A stretch of DNA of 64,000 nucleotides from Paenibacillus caui (GTDB lineage Bacteria > Bacillota > Bacilli > Paenibacillales > Paenibacillaceae): contig NZ_JAIOGQ010000011.1 in NCBI RefSeq assembly GCF_019904135.1, positions 1-64,000 of the forward strand. The letters run 5' to 3'. This document shows, piece by piece, positions 18,901 to 25,188 of this stretch. The translations under genes were made by a program, and so were the position numbers. Below the pieces are notes generated by a model that had not been told where the DNA came from, did no database searches, and worked only from the letters and a program-made list of their open reading frames with translations. Position 1 is the first letter of the stretch. Each line of letters begins with the position of its first letter.

Positions 18901-20655
18901 ACGCCGAACGGGAAGGTCGATCGCAAAGCATTGTCCGCGCCGAGTGAGCAGGGGGAGGCCGCAGTAGGGCCAAACGGTCCATCCACGGAGATGGAGCGCC
19001 TTATCCTTGACAGCATGCAGCAGGTACTGGGGCACAAGCGCATCGGGGTTACCGACGATTTCTTCCGGCACGGAGGACAGTCGATCAAGGGCATTGCGCT
19101 GGTGAAGCTGCTGTCCGAAAGGGGCATTCGTCTCAAGATCAACGAACTGTTCCGGTACCCCACGGCGGAGAAGCTCGCTTCCGTGCTGGCGGTGAATAAG
19201 CATGAATCAGCCAAGACGGAGTCATATCCGCCTGCCCAGCGGCGAGCAGATGCCGTTTGGCCGATTTCCCCGATCTCGCTGGGCGAACATCAGGTCGATC
19301 GTCTGGTAAGCCACGCTCAGTATGGATGCACCATGATCTCTGACTTCATGGCGTCTGCCGGACAGCTTGCACGATTCCCGCTTGCACCCGTACAGCGGGC
19401 GCATGCCGCGATGGGCTCGCGCTTCAGCGGATTTATAGCTGCCGTGAACGGGGAGCTCGAAGAGGACGAGGTGAAGCGGCGGGTTGTGGAGGCCGTCGGT
19501 CGGCATCAACTCCTTCACAGCTTTGCCTGGGAGGATGACGAGCTGTTCTGGCAGGAATATGATTGTTTTTCTGTTGCCGGTTTGCTGACGCAGTATATCC
19601 CCTATATCGATTTGCGCCAGTACACGGAGGATACGAAGCATATGATTGAAGAGAAGCTGCGGAGAGCGATGCTGTTCGCACCCTGCCGTCGGGGAGAGCT
19701 GCCCTGGAGAGTGGGTATCCTGCGCACCCGCTTCGATCAGCATCAGGTCATTTGGGGCTTTGACCATATGGTCTTCGACGGCATGAGCGCCGAGGTGATT
19801 CAACGGCAACTGGAGGAGCCGCCGGCGGTGCGAAATACCGATTCCGGCGAAGCCCCCGCCTCTGCCGGAACGCCGCTGCAATATCGGGACTATGTGGCTT
19901 TGCTGTCAGCCGGACCTGCTGACGTGGATGAAGAGGAAATCGTCGGTCGTTATGATCTGCGGCGCTGGGAGGCCGACAACCGCCGGATGCTCACCCGTCT
20001 TGAAGCGATTGCGGGATGCGAACCGTGCGAGCTGCAGATTCAAATGCCGCTGTCCGAAACGGATCTGGAGAAACAATGGTGGGCAGTCTTGGACCAATTC
20101 GTACGTGCGATCGCGGGATACGCCGAATTGCAGGAGCTTCCGATCGCGCTGGTAAACTATGGCAGAAGCTACCGCGATGCCCGCTTCTATCATTGTGTCG
20201 GCGAGTTTTTGGACCTCATTCCGTTAGTAGCCGGACCGGATATTCGGCAAGCCGATGTCACGGATCGGCTGGATTACGCCCGGCGCTATGCGGTCAACTT
20301 TATGGCGTTGGTACATGACCGCTCGCTCTCCGAGCGGTATGGGAAGATCCGCGAATTGCTCGGCTCTGCCTTCAAGCTGGACGGGAGTCCCAACGAACTG
20401 ATTTTGTTCAACTTCCAAGGGTTTATTCCCAAGGAGCATCGTATCGAGGTGCCGGAAGCGGACGAGCTTCGCAGCCGGAGCGCACTGGCCCGAATAGAGC
20501 TAGTCATGCATTACGACGAGGACAGCTTCTATGTAGAGGTGTCGTCTGCTGCGGGACTGAACATAGAGCGCATGCGGCAATCCATAGCCGAGCATGTGGA
20601 CCGGAGGGCCAAGCTGCGAATTCAATATCAAGCGATGGAGGTTGAAAATGTCTAA
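3913..20655 (+). CDS. Hybrid NRPS-PKS megasynthase, 5580 aa
   Basis: Domain order with approximate residues: C1 10-450 (HHxxxDG intact, H142-H143/D147); A1 455-960; T1 (S1013); KS1 1074-1500 (C1243, H1379, H1417); AT1 1590-1940 (G-H-S-I-G, S1693; H-A-F-H at 1793, malonyl-type); T2 (S2017); C2 2075-2510 (H2202-H2203/D2207); A2 2515-3015; T3 (S3068); KS2 3163-3590 (C3334, H3469, H3508); AT2 about 3675-3905, degenerate; T4 (S4009); C3 4067-4500 (motif ends D-Q); A3 4515-5005; T5 (S5057); condensation-like domain about 5150-5575. It has no KR, DH, E, MT or TE domain. Hand-aligned A-domain pocket residues (positions 235-331): A1 D-V-T-N-C-G-V-I-W and A2 D-I-F-L-L-G-M-I-W, both unassigned; A3 D-G-F-F-M-G-V-F-I, like branched aliphatic codes. 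The N-terminal C domain must accept an acyl chain from another protein, most likely the FAAL-KS line. The stop overlaps the start of the next gene. Confidence 0.95.
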   Translation: MTGLEEGILIPKRVALSETQKGIYFDCQVDDPTSYNISAAIRIENLQITYLEHALRLLTSEQEVLRARLEMQDGLPVLAIDDQMECLLEQHDLDGYGEVPLRLQEFIKEVIGKPFALNEGPLFRILAVKLEEARHVIVLCIHHIICDGLSLELFKTKLLHFYTCLLHHQPVALLQDKGFTTYMDNENAKLSKGKYEKQKAYWLDKLKGAEPLALKPDFPVRHRDRGVGREMRFDLPGSLLEEINQSAMEQEVTLYMFFMAAFSVLMHKYSGSEDIIFTSPFTHRPGTALEETIGCFVHMLPLRLKIAPLSTFSSLLQQVSTELIGTYKNIGYPNNLMMRDSKLLPMPGSPSIFDISLVYDAYEEPDPLETVLLDQDAVTFPGILMAILHRTPERNQIRLQYKTNVFADSSIALMGQRFLRLLAGVARQLDLPIEQINLLLEDEEKQILQDFNRTSHFPYHPRHIAEVLHEKVRRYPDRLALIEGERQETYAQVNAKANQLARHILRGKTRKEEAVGVQLYRSADLVISLLAILKAGCAFVPIDPQYPAARMDYIIADAGISTIITSRQCPVPENGEVSMLFVDGGVLYEGDDRNLDEPLDPHSLAYIMYTSGSTGKPKGVMIENHSVVNTLLDLDRRFPMKADDRYLLKTAFTFDVSATELFGWFMGEGSLCILEPGGEKNPQLIAEQVYVNKITHINFVPTLFRLFLEMLEIRGDVAQLNSLKWVCVGGEAVTPDLIQKFNSLDLKASLENVYGPTECTIWVSHHSLRGYESPAPVPIGYPLNESRWYVVGSRSALQPVGIQGELCLSGVGLARGYLNMAQLTGEKFVPNPFFKEGVDPKHFRFMYRTGDLVRWLPSGTIEYLGRIDFQVKVRGVRLETGEIENVLAEFPGVVQAAAVVKQPSGKPAVLCVYYLSEREIASAELKEHLSKSLPAYMIPSYFVHMQQFPHNSSGKIDRNALIADTEYMRQQPSVRYAEPVTVSEKLVAAVWSEVLAVPAVGLEDDFFELGGNSVSVIQAHNKLNLHSERELPITAFFQYPKLREFAAQLAGKQPETVVDRKTLFRRSSTIHRQEIAIIGASIHVPGADTVHDFWRNMVEQRESIYFYSDEELREIGIAESLLRSPDYVKAKGRVKGVDQFDPGFFEYTPSEVRMMSPQFRLMYRGVWEALEDAGCVPEADVGKIGVFLGGSDDFEWYRSALLGEGDYSNKYQAFTLSTNHFLATRIAYKLNLKGPVFTALTGCSTSLVTPHLACQSLLVGECDIAIAGGITVELPNEGGYLYEEGMMFSADGHCRPFDADASGTVFSNGMGIVVLKRLEDALQDRDHIYGVIKGSAINNDGSQKVSFLAPSVEGQAEVIREAYRVARVDPESVTYIEAHGTGTLLGDPIEVESLTQAFASDRKQFCHLGSVKGNVGHMDTAAGVVGLIKVALSLKHRYLPGTVNYRRPNPKIDFANTPFKVNDHGVPWKPVDGGTAALRAGINSFGVGGTNAHMILEEAPRMEASSPDDDVNLLIFSAKSETSLHETADRVIDYLLHHHEQSVSDAAWTLKTGRREFIYRKALVIDDSWRDDPERVLKRLKDAPVRKAQAVRRPVYFMFPGQGSQYQGMGRDLYLSSRTTGLAGLFRQYVNQVLDLLPEGERKEMLATVYGHQEPLAINQTEYSQFALFMTSYAMAKSLIDIGIRPDGMIGHSIGELAAAAVAGVFDLSDAVAIVRMRGRLMQRQPGGVMLAVMADAEEVNRELELESEPEAWLALVNTTGSCVAGGTFSAIGRLEERAEKLGWRTIRVKTSHAFHTPMMADAAEQFGHFLAAYALREPQIPLQSNISGTWAQPREMTAASYWAKHILQPVQFASNLAEVLKQEHAVFIEVGAGRTLGAMARQHAAHQAPHEMINMLRHPQETEHDEVYVEKKLGELWCAGLRPNWQALKGEAVRLKASLPTYAFDMQYFPVHTQIAPSFGCAPASAIDLQQRETEPANFPSTRDELETAVLTAYKTVLGIETIQPDDNFFALGGDSLKAVSLSSAIRHLIGRKADISEVFTYPSPAELASYLNSQEPSGVRSSGILQAAPRKAYPLSSAQQRMFALAMLAPESIAYNLPSVTIIHGPLDRERVEWALEQLIRRHESLRTTFEIRDRQAVQIIQSSVKVSIDYTERRIDSSEEIDDLIRERVRPFDLSRAPLLRVELVKSGEDTHLLLFDIHHIIADGTSVEIITRDFNALYFGHSLPVCLQYKDYAVWQQEKLASGELAGQRDYWLNRLSSPLPVLELPTDFPRPAHKGRLGRRIYFAMDSALTSKLTEMAGASESTMYMVMLSIWTILLARYSGQEDIVVGTPVAGRTQEEWKEISGMFVNMLAMRSEPKADKTYTEYLSELKRHTLEAFGHQDYPFDELVRDLHVSRDFSRNPLFDVCFDYQNMELHDLELNGLQFSSHRTDPGTATYDLVLTCQENKQERVIEGFVEYATDLFCEETARRMIRHLLEISRCVAGNPRMTIAEIDLLPADEKHAILRQGSGPELDYDRSLRIQGMFQRQVETKPDATALIVAGGRAWTYRELNEKANVLAWQLIDQGVRRNELIGVMSRRDEGLLIAMLAVMKAGAAYVPIDPGFPDERILQMIGDCRMKMLICSASTRDRIDFGGLRLVYDPQQRDERAEANPELEAATAADLACVIFTSGSTGRPKGVMIRQDSLVNFVEDVRERRIFRRDSDRVISVTTPSFDIFAFESITPLCTGHSLYLADECEQLDPALAGKRIVEYGVTHILSTVSRIKAFAENPEFAQGLRQLTGILSGGENFPLPLLHDLQQRSAASIYNMYGPTETTIWSTVKELTTARHITVGRPIANTRSCILNEAGKLQPVGVYGELHIGGRGLAAGYLNNEAETARRFVTCPDVPGERLYRTGDRARMLPGGELELLGRLDTQVKLRGYRIELSELEQLALSHDGIREAVAKVMGDRPRSQQLVLFYCLKAGQKAGQEHPSALKAWLQERVPHYMVPAHVVMVSDMPVLPNGKIDRNALMLTSPLPVQEEADVRISAGTELERILIEAWKDVLNLENVSVHDHFFDLGGNSLGLILINNRLNAYLGRSVPLVKLFEHSTISSLVKSLHEEDAVKRSTFAEPALRVSPHQKTSPAGPTLVPAKQDVAPISAEGTASLGAPLHSQSRAADIAVIGMAGRFPQAANIEEFWQNLLDGVDAIERLDDADLLASGVSVSDLTNPHYVKAKGVLEDTEYFDAPFFNYTYQESNTMDPQIRLLHQCAWKALENAGCDPYTYEGQIGLFAGSGLSLPWMTRFLGHSGNMVNAFEAMTLNEKDYVATRVAHKLNLRGPSFTVQTACSTSLVAIHQAVQALSGGECDMALAGGVSISYPLREGYVWHEGMIYSKDGHCRPFSSQSSGTVSGNGCGIVVLKPLEAALRDGDCIYSIIKGSAVNNDGTAKPGYTAPSVAGQAQVIKSALHKAGVAPEEIVYLEAHGTGTKLGDPIEIEALKHAWNTDKTNYCAIGSVKANVGHLDAAAGVAGLIKTVLTLYHRVLPPQIHYDKPNPMIDFRQSPFYVNTEARRIAEQDRILRAGVSSFGIGGTNAHVILEEPPVSPRGGLQEAISLLPFSAKSKTALDRTTGAVVSYLKRSPNLQLSDAAWTLQTGRAAFYYRKALVVVNRIMPDGEPDYVVGPDEGVPDSRRPLVLVLSGANHNYPGMAKQLYASMHQSRVSRLFRAHFDEVLACLDPAEQYAVRQAIAYGSAKEGMTPLFLMFAIHYALSNTLMKSGLLPDAVLGEGIGELSGWTVTGEVSLEDAVGALYAAGPAAWPTKPGVQTAALTKGDRTEEEEYRELLDVLVGLPRRTPLFPQWSSCSWENAGGEPPIFICSYKHTETEANLERSAAPPSWNAVSLLRPERETYEDDVYLLRMVGQLWCLGAEVDWTALNGEEHRRKIALPTYAFDRIVHEHDVSLHHMLGAPQSAVGQKSRAEALRDHTVLDPGDVVRKLSVLWMELLGCDGANEEDNFFGLGGHSLKAIALAARIQQEMGVEMPLDEIFNRPVFADMADWLIKHCISSRSGDCGISALGQQPYYEVSSAQKRMYVVHEMTGEALPYNLASFYIITGELDTDRFTKAIDALVQRHEAFRTRFGIVNGEIVQWVEEQVPSAVELLESTEDRIVEEMRHYVQPFDLYRAPLIRVKLTRLGEMRYALFIDMHHMISDQTSIAILLREFAALYAGEELPALTIQYKDFAAWQNRQFQSEQFAPHKRFWQEQFAGEIPMLSLLTDFNRPRNLSFNGGQVTLALDESLCERVNAVSAERAITPSMLFMATLKLLLWKYTGQTDMVVGTAVAGRRHPELDGIVGMFVNMLAIRSQVAKEWTLDEYFQAIKKKLIACYEHQDFPYELLVELLDLPKDPSRNPLFDIAMNYVNMGTEELAIGDLTLEPWNPDVNDTKFDMTWTVLEKDRRYSLNIEYNAALFKHESIEQYSEKWQYLLSQLVSGGVQTLRELTLTTPREREWLLYELNATERAYPRDSTLAELFAAQAQQHGGRTALIWDEREMTYAELNNRANHLAGRLVDQGVSLGSRLAILLDRGPLQIISILAILKAGCAYVPIDPKYPEERVAFILRDSGACLILTEKAHAQSIAGWDNLPSVLELDSPDAVYEAERIYPDRASSPTATDTAYLIYTSGSTGRPKGTLISHRNVVKVMRASNFITVQPDDHLLQLSNYAFDGSIFDIFGALLNGAGLVLINKDMLIDMEQLTNCIRERGITVFFITTALFNMLVDWDVTCLANVRKVMFGGEAASLVHVCRALQYIGPGRLLHVYGPTETTFIATYFPLDIGTGDLHVAPIGYPLSNTTLYVLDADGEPVPPLVAGELYIGGAGVGQGYLNLKELTSERFIPNPFVEGDRLYRTGDLVRRLPDGAVVFLERHDFQVKIRGFRVELSEIENRLRQLDGIREAVTISAKDSTGSLYIAAYYTTYGGKTPGPAEIRQQLQRSLPEYMIPERLISVASLPLTPNGKVDRKALSAPSEQGEAAVGPNGPSTEMERLILDSMQQVLGHKRIGVTDDFFRHGGQSIKGIALVKLLSERGIRLKINELFRYPTAEKLASVLAVNKHESAKTESYPPAQRRADAVWPISPISLGEHQVDRLVSHAQYGCTMISDFMASAGQLARFPLAPVQRAHAAMGSRFSGFIAAVNGELEEDEVKRRVVEAVGRHQLLHSFAWEDDELFWQEYDCFSVAGLLTQYIPYIDLRQYTEDTKHMIEEKLRRAMLFAPCRRGELPWRVGILRTRFDQHQVIWGFDHMVFDGMSAEVIQRQLEEPPAVRNTDSGEAPASAGTPLQYRDYVALLSAGPADVDEEEIVGRYDLRRWEADNRRMLTRLEAIAGCEPCELQIQMPLSETDLEKQWWAVLDQFVRAIAGYAELQELPIALVNYGRSYRDARFYHCVGEFLDLIPLVAGPDIRQADVTDRLDYARRYAVNFMALVHDRSLSERYGKIRELLGSAFKLDGSPNELILFNFQGFIPKEHRIEVPEADELRSRSALARIELVMHYDEDSFYVEVSSAAGLNIERMRQSIAEHVDRRAKLRIQYQAMEVENV

Positions 20656-23600
20656 AAAGGCTATTCAATACGGACCTCCGCTGCATGTGCCGGAGCAATA
20701 TGCGACCGTGGCGGAGCTGATCATGCATATCTCTTCGACCCATCCGGAGAAAGGGATCACGTATATCGATTCCTCCGGGGAAGAGTATTTTGAATCGTAT
20801 CCTCAGCTTGTGGAATATGCCCGCAGCTATCTGCTACGCCTGCATGAGCAGGGCGTAAAGCCGGGGGACATCGCCATATTGGAGATCGATCAATCGTTCG
20901 AATTTTTTCGCGTGTTCTGGGCCTGCATGCTGGGCGGCATCATTGCCGCCCCGATCAGCCCGCCGACGTCCTGGGAGCCGGGGTCAACCGGTCTGTTGAA
21001 GTTCACCAGGGTATGGGAGGTGCTGAACAAACCGGTCGTTATCGTTGAGGGAGCTTACCGCGACCGCTATGAAGCGCTGCGGGAACACCCGTCGTTTGCT
21101 GGCCTGAACCTGATTTCGGTTGAAGAATTGCATGGCGACCGGGCGAAGCAGGCGGACATATTCTGGACCCGGTCCGAGGACATTGTGTTTTTGCAATTTT
21201 CTTCTGGAAGTACGGGAATTCCCAAAGGTGTGCAGTTGACGAATCACAACATTATCGCCAACAGCATTTCTTGCAAGACTTTTCTTGGCTCGGAGGAAGG
21301 GGACAACGTCTTTACCTGGCTTCCGCATACCCACGACATGGGCCTGTTCGGCCAGCATCTGACCCCGATCCTGAGCGCGGCGAACATTATGGTGATGTCT
21401 CCGTATACTTTTGTCCGCTCGCCATATCTGTTTCTGCGGAAAATTACCGAGCATCGGGGAAAATGGTTCTGCTGCACCAATTTCGGCTTTGACTGGATGG
21501 TTCAAAAGGTTCCCGATTCCAAGCTGTCGACACTGGATCTGTCATCTTTGCGGATCACGCTGAACGGGGCGGAGCCCATCTCCACGGCAGTCACCGCCCG
21601 ATTTACGGAGAAATTTGCCGTATGCGGCTACAAGTCCAACATGATGTTTCCCGCGTACGGAATGGCGGAAGCCACGGTCGGCGTCTGCACCTCCAGAGTG
21701 GGCAGCGAGCCCCGCGTTGAGCGGATCTACCGGTCCAAGCTTGTGAATGAGGGGATGGCCATTCCGGTGGTTGATCCCGATGAGCCGGATGCGATTGAGT
21801 TCGTGCATGAGGGCTATGCCATGACAGGTATCCAAATCCGGATCGCGGATGAAGAGGGGAACACCCTGGACGAACGAAAGGTCGGGGAAATCCAGATTCG
21901 GGGCGAATCGGTTACCTCGGGATACTACAATCTGCCCGATGTCAACAACGACATTTTTGTCGACGGCTGGCTCCGTACGGGAGACCTTGGCTTTATGGCC
22001 GACCAGTCTCTGGTTGTCAGCGGAAGAATGAAGGACATCCTGTTTATTCGCGGGCAGAATTATTTCGCTCATGATCTGGAGGAGGTCATTTACCGGCTGG
22101 AGGGGATTCCGAGGGGCAATCTGGCCGTGGCCGGACATTTCAACAGCAGGATGCAGGTGGAGGAACTGCTGGTATTCATCAAATACAAAGCGGATTACAA
22201 CCGATTTCTGCCGATTCGCGAAGGGGTGATCCGCCTCCTGCGGACCGAACTGGGGCTGGAGGCTGCTCACGTGCTGCCGATCAAGTCGATTCCCAAGACG
22301 ACAAGCGGCAAGGTTCAGCGGTATGTATTGCAGCAGGGCTATGAGAACGGTGACTTTGCTCGCGATATTAAGGAGATAGGTTCCCTGCTTAGGGAGCGGC
22401 AAACGGAGCTTCCGCAGGAACCTCAAGAGGACCGTATAAGGGCGAGTCCGGAGATGCGTCAAGAGAAGCCGAATGCTCGGACTGAAGCGGAGCTGGAAAG
22501 ATTGATCCGGCTATCTTGGTCGGAAGCACTCGGCTTGCCGGCGAACGGGATTGACCGGGATGCTCCCTTCCTGTCCCTTGGAGGCAACTCGATCCGCGCT
22601 TATCAGGTACTCGGCGGCCTGTCCGAACGGCTTGGCCGGGAGCTTGGTTCAGAGCTGTTTGTCTTTTGCCGCACGGTTCGCGAAATGGCCGAGTATCTGC
22701 AGGATCTGCCGAAGTCAGCGAATTGTCCTGCGGGTGTCTGGCGCCTAAACAACAGCTTGAATATCCATCACGCAGTGGCGATCACCGGGCTGGCGCTGCG
22801 TTTGCCGGACGCCTCCACGCAAGAGCAGTTTTGGGCCAATTTGCTGGGCCGAAAGGACAGTATCGTCCGGGTGAGCCCCTCGCGTGCTAAACTGTCCGGA
22901 CGGCCGGAATGGGACGATTGGCTGGGGGAACTGGCACACCCGGATCGTTTCGATCATGAGTTCTTTGAAATGACGCCGGAAGAGGCTGCCTTCATGGACC
23001 CGCAGCAGCGAATCCTGCTGGAGGTTTCCTACGAAGCGCTGGAGGATGCCGGGATGCTCGCCGGGGAGGACGAGAAGAGGCATATCGGTGTATATGTCGG
23101 CTTAAACCCCAGCACCTATTACAGTCTGGTGGCGGAGCATATCGAGCAAAACGGAACGCAATGGATTCATCCCAACGCGATGGTGGGCAATATGTCCAAT
23201 ATTGCGGCGGCGACAATTTCGCACTTGTACAATTTCACCGGTCCCGCTCTGGCGATTGATACCGCCTGCTCCTCCTTCCTTGTGGCGTTGCACTATGCCG
23301 CGTCGGCCATCCGGGACCGCCAGGTTGCTGGTGCCGTAGTGGGGAGCGCCAACATTTTGGCTACGCCTACAGTCCATTCCCTGTCCCGGCAGGCCGGCAT
23401 TTGCTCGTCTACCAAGCACACCAAGGTGTTCGACAGGGGCGCGGACGGATCGGTGATTGGAGAAGGCGCGGTGGCCGTCATGTTGGAGCCGCTCGCATCG
23501 GCCGTACGGGAGAATAAGCCGATTTACGGGATCATTCGCGGCTCCGCCGTTAACAACGACGGTTATTCGCTCGGCATTATGGCTCCGAATCCGCAAGGCC

Positions 23601-24937
23601 AGTATGAAGTGCTCTCGGAAGCCTGCCGGGACGCCAACCTGAATCCGATCGAGGTCAGCTACGTGGAAGCGCACGGCTCCGGCACGAGAATCGGCGATCC
23701 AATCGAGGTCCATGCATTGACCCGGCTGTTCAATGAGAGCGGGGCCGATCAGAGCGTCTCGGTTGGCATCGGTTCTGTAAAAACGAATATCGGTCATTTA
23801 TTCCCGGCTTCAGGCGGGGCGAGCCTGGCCAAGGTACTGCTATGCTTGAAGCACAAGCGGCTGGTTCCCAGTCTGCATATGAACGAGCTGAATCCGGCGC
23901 TGCAGTTGGACAAGTCCCCCTTCTATATCGTGGACGAGGTGCGGGAATGGACCGTGCCGGCCGGGCATACGCGCAAAGCGGGCATCAGCTCCTTTGGCCT
24001 GGGAGGGACGAACGCGCATATTGTCCTTGAGGAATGGCAGGAGACTGCAGCACTTCACCGCCCTAAGGGCGAACAGATCCTGACCTTTTCGGCCAAAACC
24101 CCTGGCGCACTGGAGCGGCTGATCGCGAACACCGAGGGTTATCTTGAACAGCATGGGCAGGTGCATGCCGCTGATCTTTGCTATACGCGGAACCGTTACC
24201 GGAAGCACTACCGTTACCGTGCGGCCTGTCTCGCAGCCGAGGTAGGCGGCAAGACGCTCGTCTTCTCGGGATGGGTCAAGGGACAAGCCCTTCGGAGCCG
24301 CCCGGCCCGTGTAGGCATTATCCTCGGCGATATCTGGAATGCCGCAGCGGACCCGCTGGCTCCTGGCGCAAGGGGATCTTTGGATGGGGTCGCGGAGGTC
24401 GGGGCTGCGCTGGAGACGGCTGACAGCGCGGCGCCGGATATGGCGGCGAAGATGCTTCGGCTCGTGTATTGGCACGCGTATCTCTCCGCGTTAATGCAGG
24501 TAATGCCGGGCATTGTGCGGGTTCAGGGACTTCGATCCGGAGCGTCGCTCGTACCGCTGCTCGACAGACCAACCGATTGGCCCGGGTTGATGAACCAGTG
24601 CATCGCGGGAGAGCCTTGGGGCGAGGAAGACGGACAGACGGAAACCATGCTCCGGGCGGATATTGTACTCGCTATCGGTCTGCCACCGGGGCGGCTGCCG
24701 GGGGAGGTGGCGGAGCAAACCGCCGTGATTGATCTGCCTTTCGGAGAAGAAGAAGCACTGGGCCGCCAGATCATGCGCACACTGGGGCAACTGTACGTCC
24801 TCGGTGCCGAGCCGGATTGGGAGGCGGTTCATCCGAACGGAACCGGGCAGATCGTTCATCTGCCCGCCTATCCGTTCGAGCCTCACGCCCATTGGATCGG
24901 GAAAGGAAATAAGGAAAAAAGCGGAGGGATCGTATGA
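20648..24937 (+). CDS. FAAL-ACP-KS-(degenerate AT) loading protein, 1429 aa
   Basis: The start ATG overlaps the stop of the NRPS-PKS gene (ATGTCTAA) and has GGAGG about 6 bp upstream. An in-frame upstream start at 20594 is not needed. Residues 1-600 are a fatty acyl-AMP ligase: F-S-S-G-S-T-G-I-P-K-G near 184, then the FAAL-type L-P-H-T-H-D-M-G-L motif. A carrier domain follows with G-G-N-S (S648). The KS spans about 708-1140 (D-T-A-C-S-S with C874; E-A-H-G-S-G-T with H1009; N-I-G-H with H1050). Residues 1145-1410 occupy the AT position but show no GHSxG; only the post-AT linker (L-P-A-Y-P-F-E) survives. The protein ends without a carrier domain, and the next gene supplies one. It probably activates a fatty acid and performs the first chain extension. 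Confidence 0.9.
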   Translation: MSKKAIQYGPPLHVPEQYATVAELIMHISSTHPEKGITYIDSSGEEYFESYPQLVEYARSYLLRLHEQGVKPGDIAILEIDQSFEFFRVFWACMLGGIIAAPISPPTSWEPGSTGLLKFTRVWEVLNKPVVIVEGAYRDRYEALREHPSFAGLNLISVEELHGDRAKQADIFWTRSEDIVFLQFSSGSTGIPKGVQLTNHNIIANSISCKTFLGSEEGDNVFTWLPHTHDMGLFGQHLTPILSAANIMVMSPYTFVRSPYLFLRKITEHRGKWFCCTNFGFDWMVQKVPDSKLSTLDLSSLRITLNGAEPISTAVTARFTEKFAVCGYKSNMMFPAYGMAEATVGVCTSRVGSEPRVERIYRSKLVNEGMAIPVVDPDEPDAIEFVHEGYAMTGIQIRIADEEGNTLDERKVGEIQIRGESVTSGYYNLPDVNNDIFVDGWLRTGDLGFMADQSLVVSGRMKDILFIRGQNYFAHDLEEVIYRLEGIPRGNLAVAGHFNSRMQVEELLVFIKYKADYNRFLPIREGVIRLLRTELGLEAAHVLPIKSIPKTTSGKVQRYVLQQGYENGDFARDIKEIGSLLRERQTELPQEPQEDRIRASPEMRQEKPNARTEAELERLIRLSWSEALGLPANGIDRDAPFLSLGGNSIRAYQVLGGLSERLGRELGSELFVFCRTVREMAEYLQDLPKSANCPAGVWRLNNSLNIHHAVAITGLALRLPDASTQEQFWANLLGRKDSIVRVSPSRAKLSGRPEWDDWLGELAHPDRFDHEFFEMTPEEAAFMDPQQRILLEVSYEALEDAGMLAGEDEKRHIGVYVGLNPSTYYSLVAEHIEQNGTQWIHPNAMVGNMSNIAAATISHLYNFTGPALAIDTACSSFLVALHYAASAIRDRQVAGAVVGSANILATPTVHSLSRQAGICSSTKHTKVFDRGADGSVIGEGAVAVMLEPLASAVRENKPIYGIIRGSAVNNDGYSLGIMAPNPQGQYEVLSEACRDANLNPIEVSYVEAHGSGTRIGDPIEVHALTRLFNESGADQSVSVGIGSVKTNIGHLFPASGGASLAKVLLCLKHKRLVPSLHMNELNPALQLDKSPFYIVDEVREWTVPAGHTRKAGISSFGLGGTNAHIVLEEWQETAALHRPKGEQILTFSAKTPGALERLIANTEGYLEQHGQVHAADLCYTRNRYRKHYRYRAACLAAEVGGKTLVFSGWVKGQALRSRPARVGIILGDIWNAAADPLAPGARGSLDGVAEVGAALETADSAAPDMAAKMLRLVYWHAYLSALMQVMPGIVRVQGLRSGASLVPLLDRPTDWPGLMNQCIAGEPWGEEDGQTETMLRADIVLAIGLPPGRLPGEVAEQTAVIDLPFGEEEALGRQIMRTLGQLYVLGAEPDWEAVHPNGTGQIVHLPAYPFEPHAHWIGKGNKEKSGGIV

Positions 24938-25188
24938 CAAGAGAAGAGATCGAGGCGTTTATCAAGTCGGAAATTGCCGCTGTGCTGAACCAACAGCCCG
25001 AGGACATTGACGAAGGGCTGAATTTCCTGAAGATTGGAGTATCTTCGGTTCAGGCGCTGAAAATCATTAATCGCGCCCGAAAGCGCCTGGACATCGACAT
25101 CAGTCCGGTTGCCCTGTTTGAATACAAGACGATCGCCGATTTTGCCGGGTATCTGAGCGATTGTCTGAATGAGAGGGTAGCGGAATGA
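24934..25188 (+). CDS. Discrete acyl carrier protein for the loading module
   Basis: 84 aa with an ATGA overlap to the preceding gene. The phosphopantetheine site is G-V-S-S-V-Q-A-L with S38; the usual D before the serine is S. The protein is one carrier domain with the expected acidic helical profile. The upstream KS protein lacks a C-terminal carrier, so this ACP most simply holds the extended 3-ketoacyl chain, either for transamination or for transfer to C1 of the NRPS-PKS. The Sfp-type transferase at 37667 would activate it. Confidence 0.88.
   Translation: MTREEIEAFIKSEIAAVLNQQPEDIDEGLNFLKIGVSSVQALKIINRARKRLDIDISPVALFEYKTIADFAGYLSDCLNERVAE

Noticed and set aside
3913-20655. Repeated C, A and T domains as DNA repeats
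   Set aside because: They are similar only at the protein-domain level. No long identical DNA repeat was noticed, so they are not listed as repeats.
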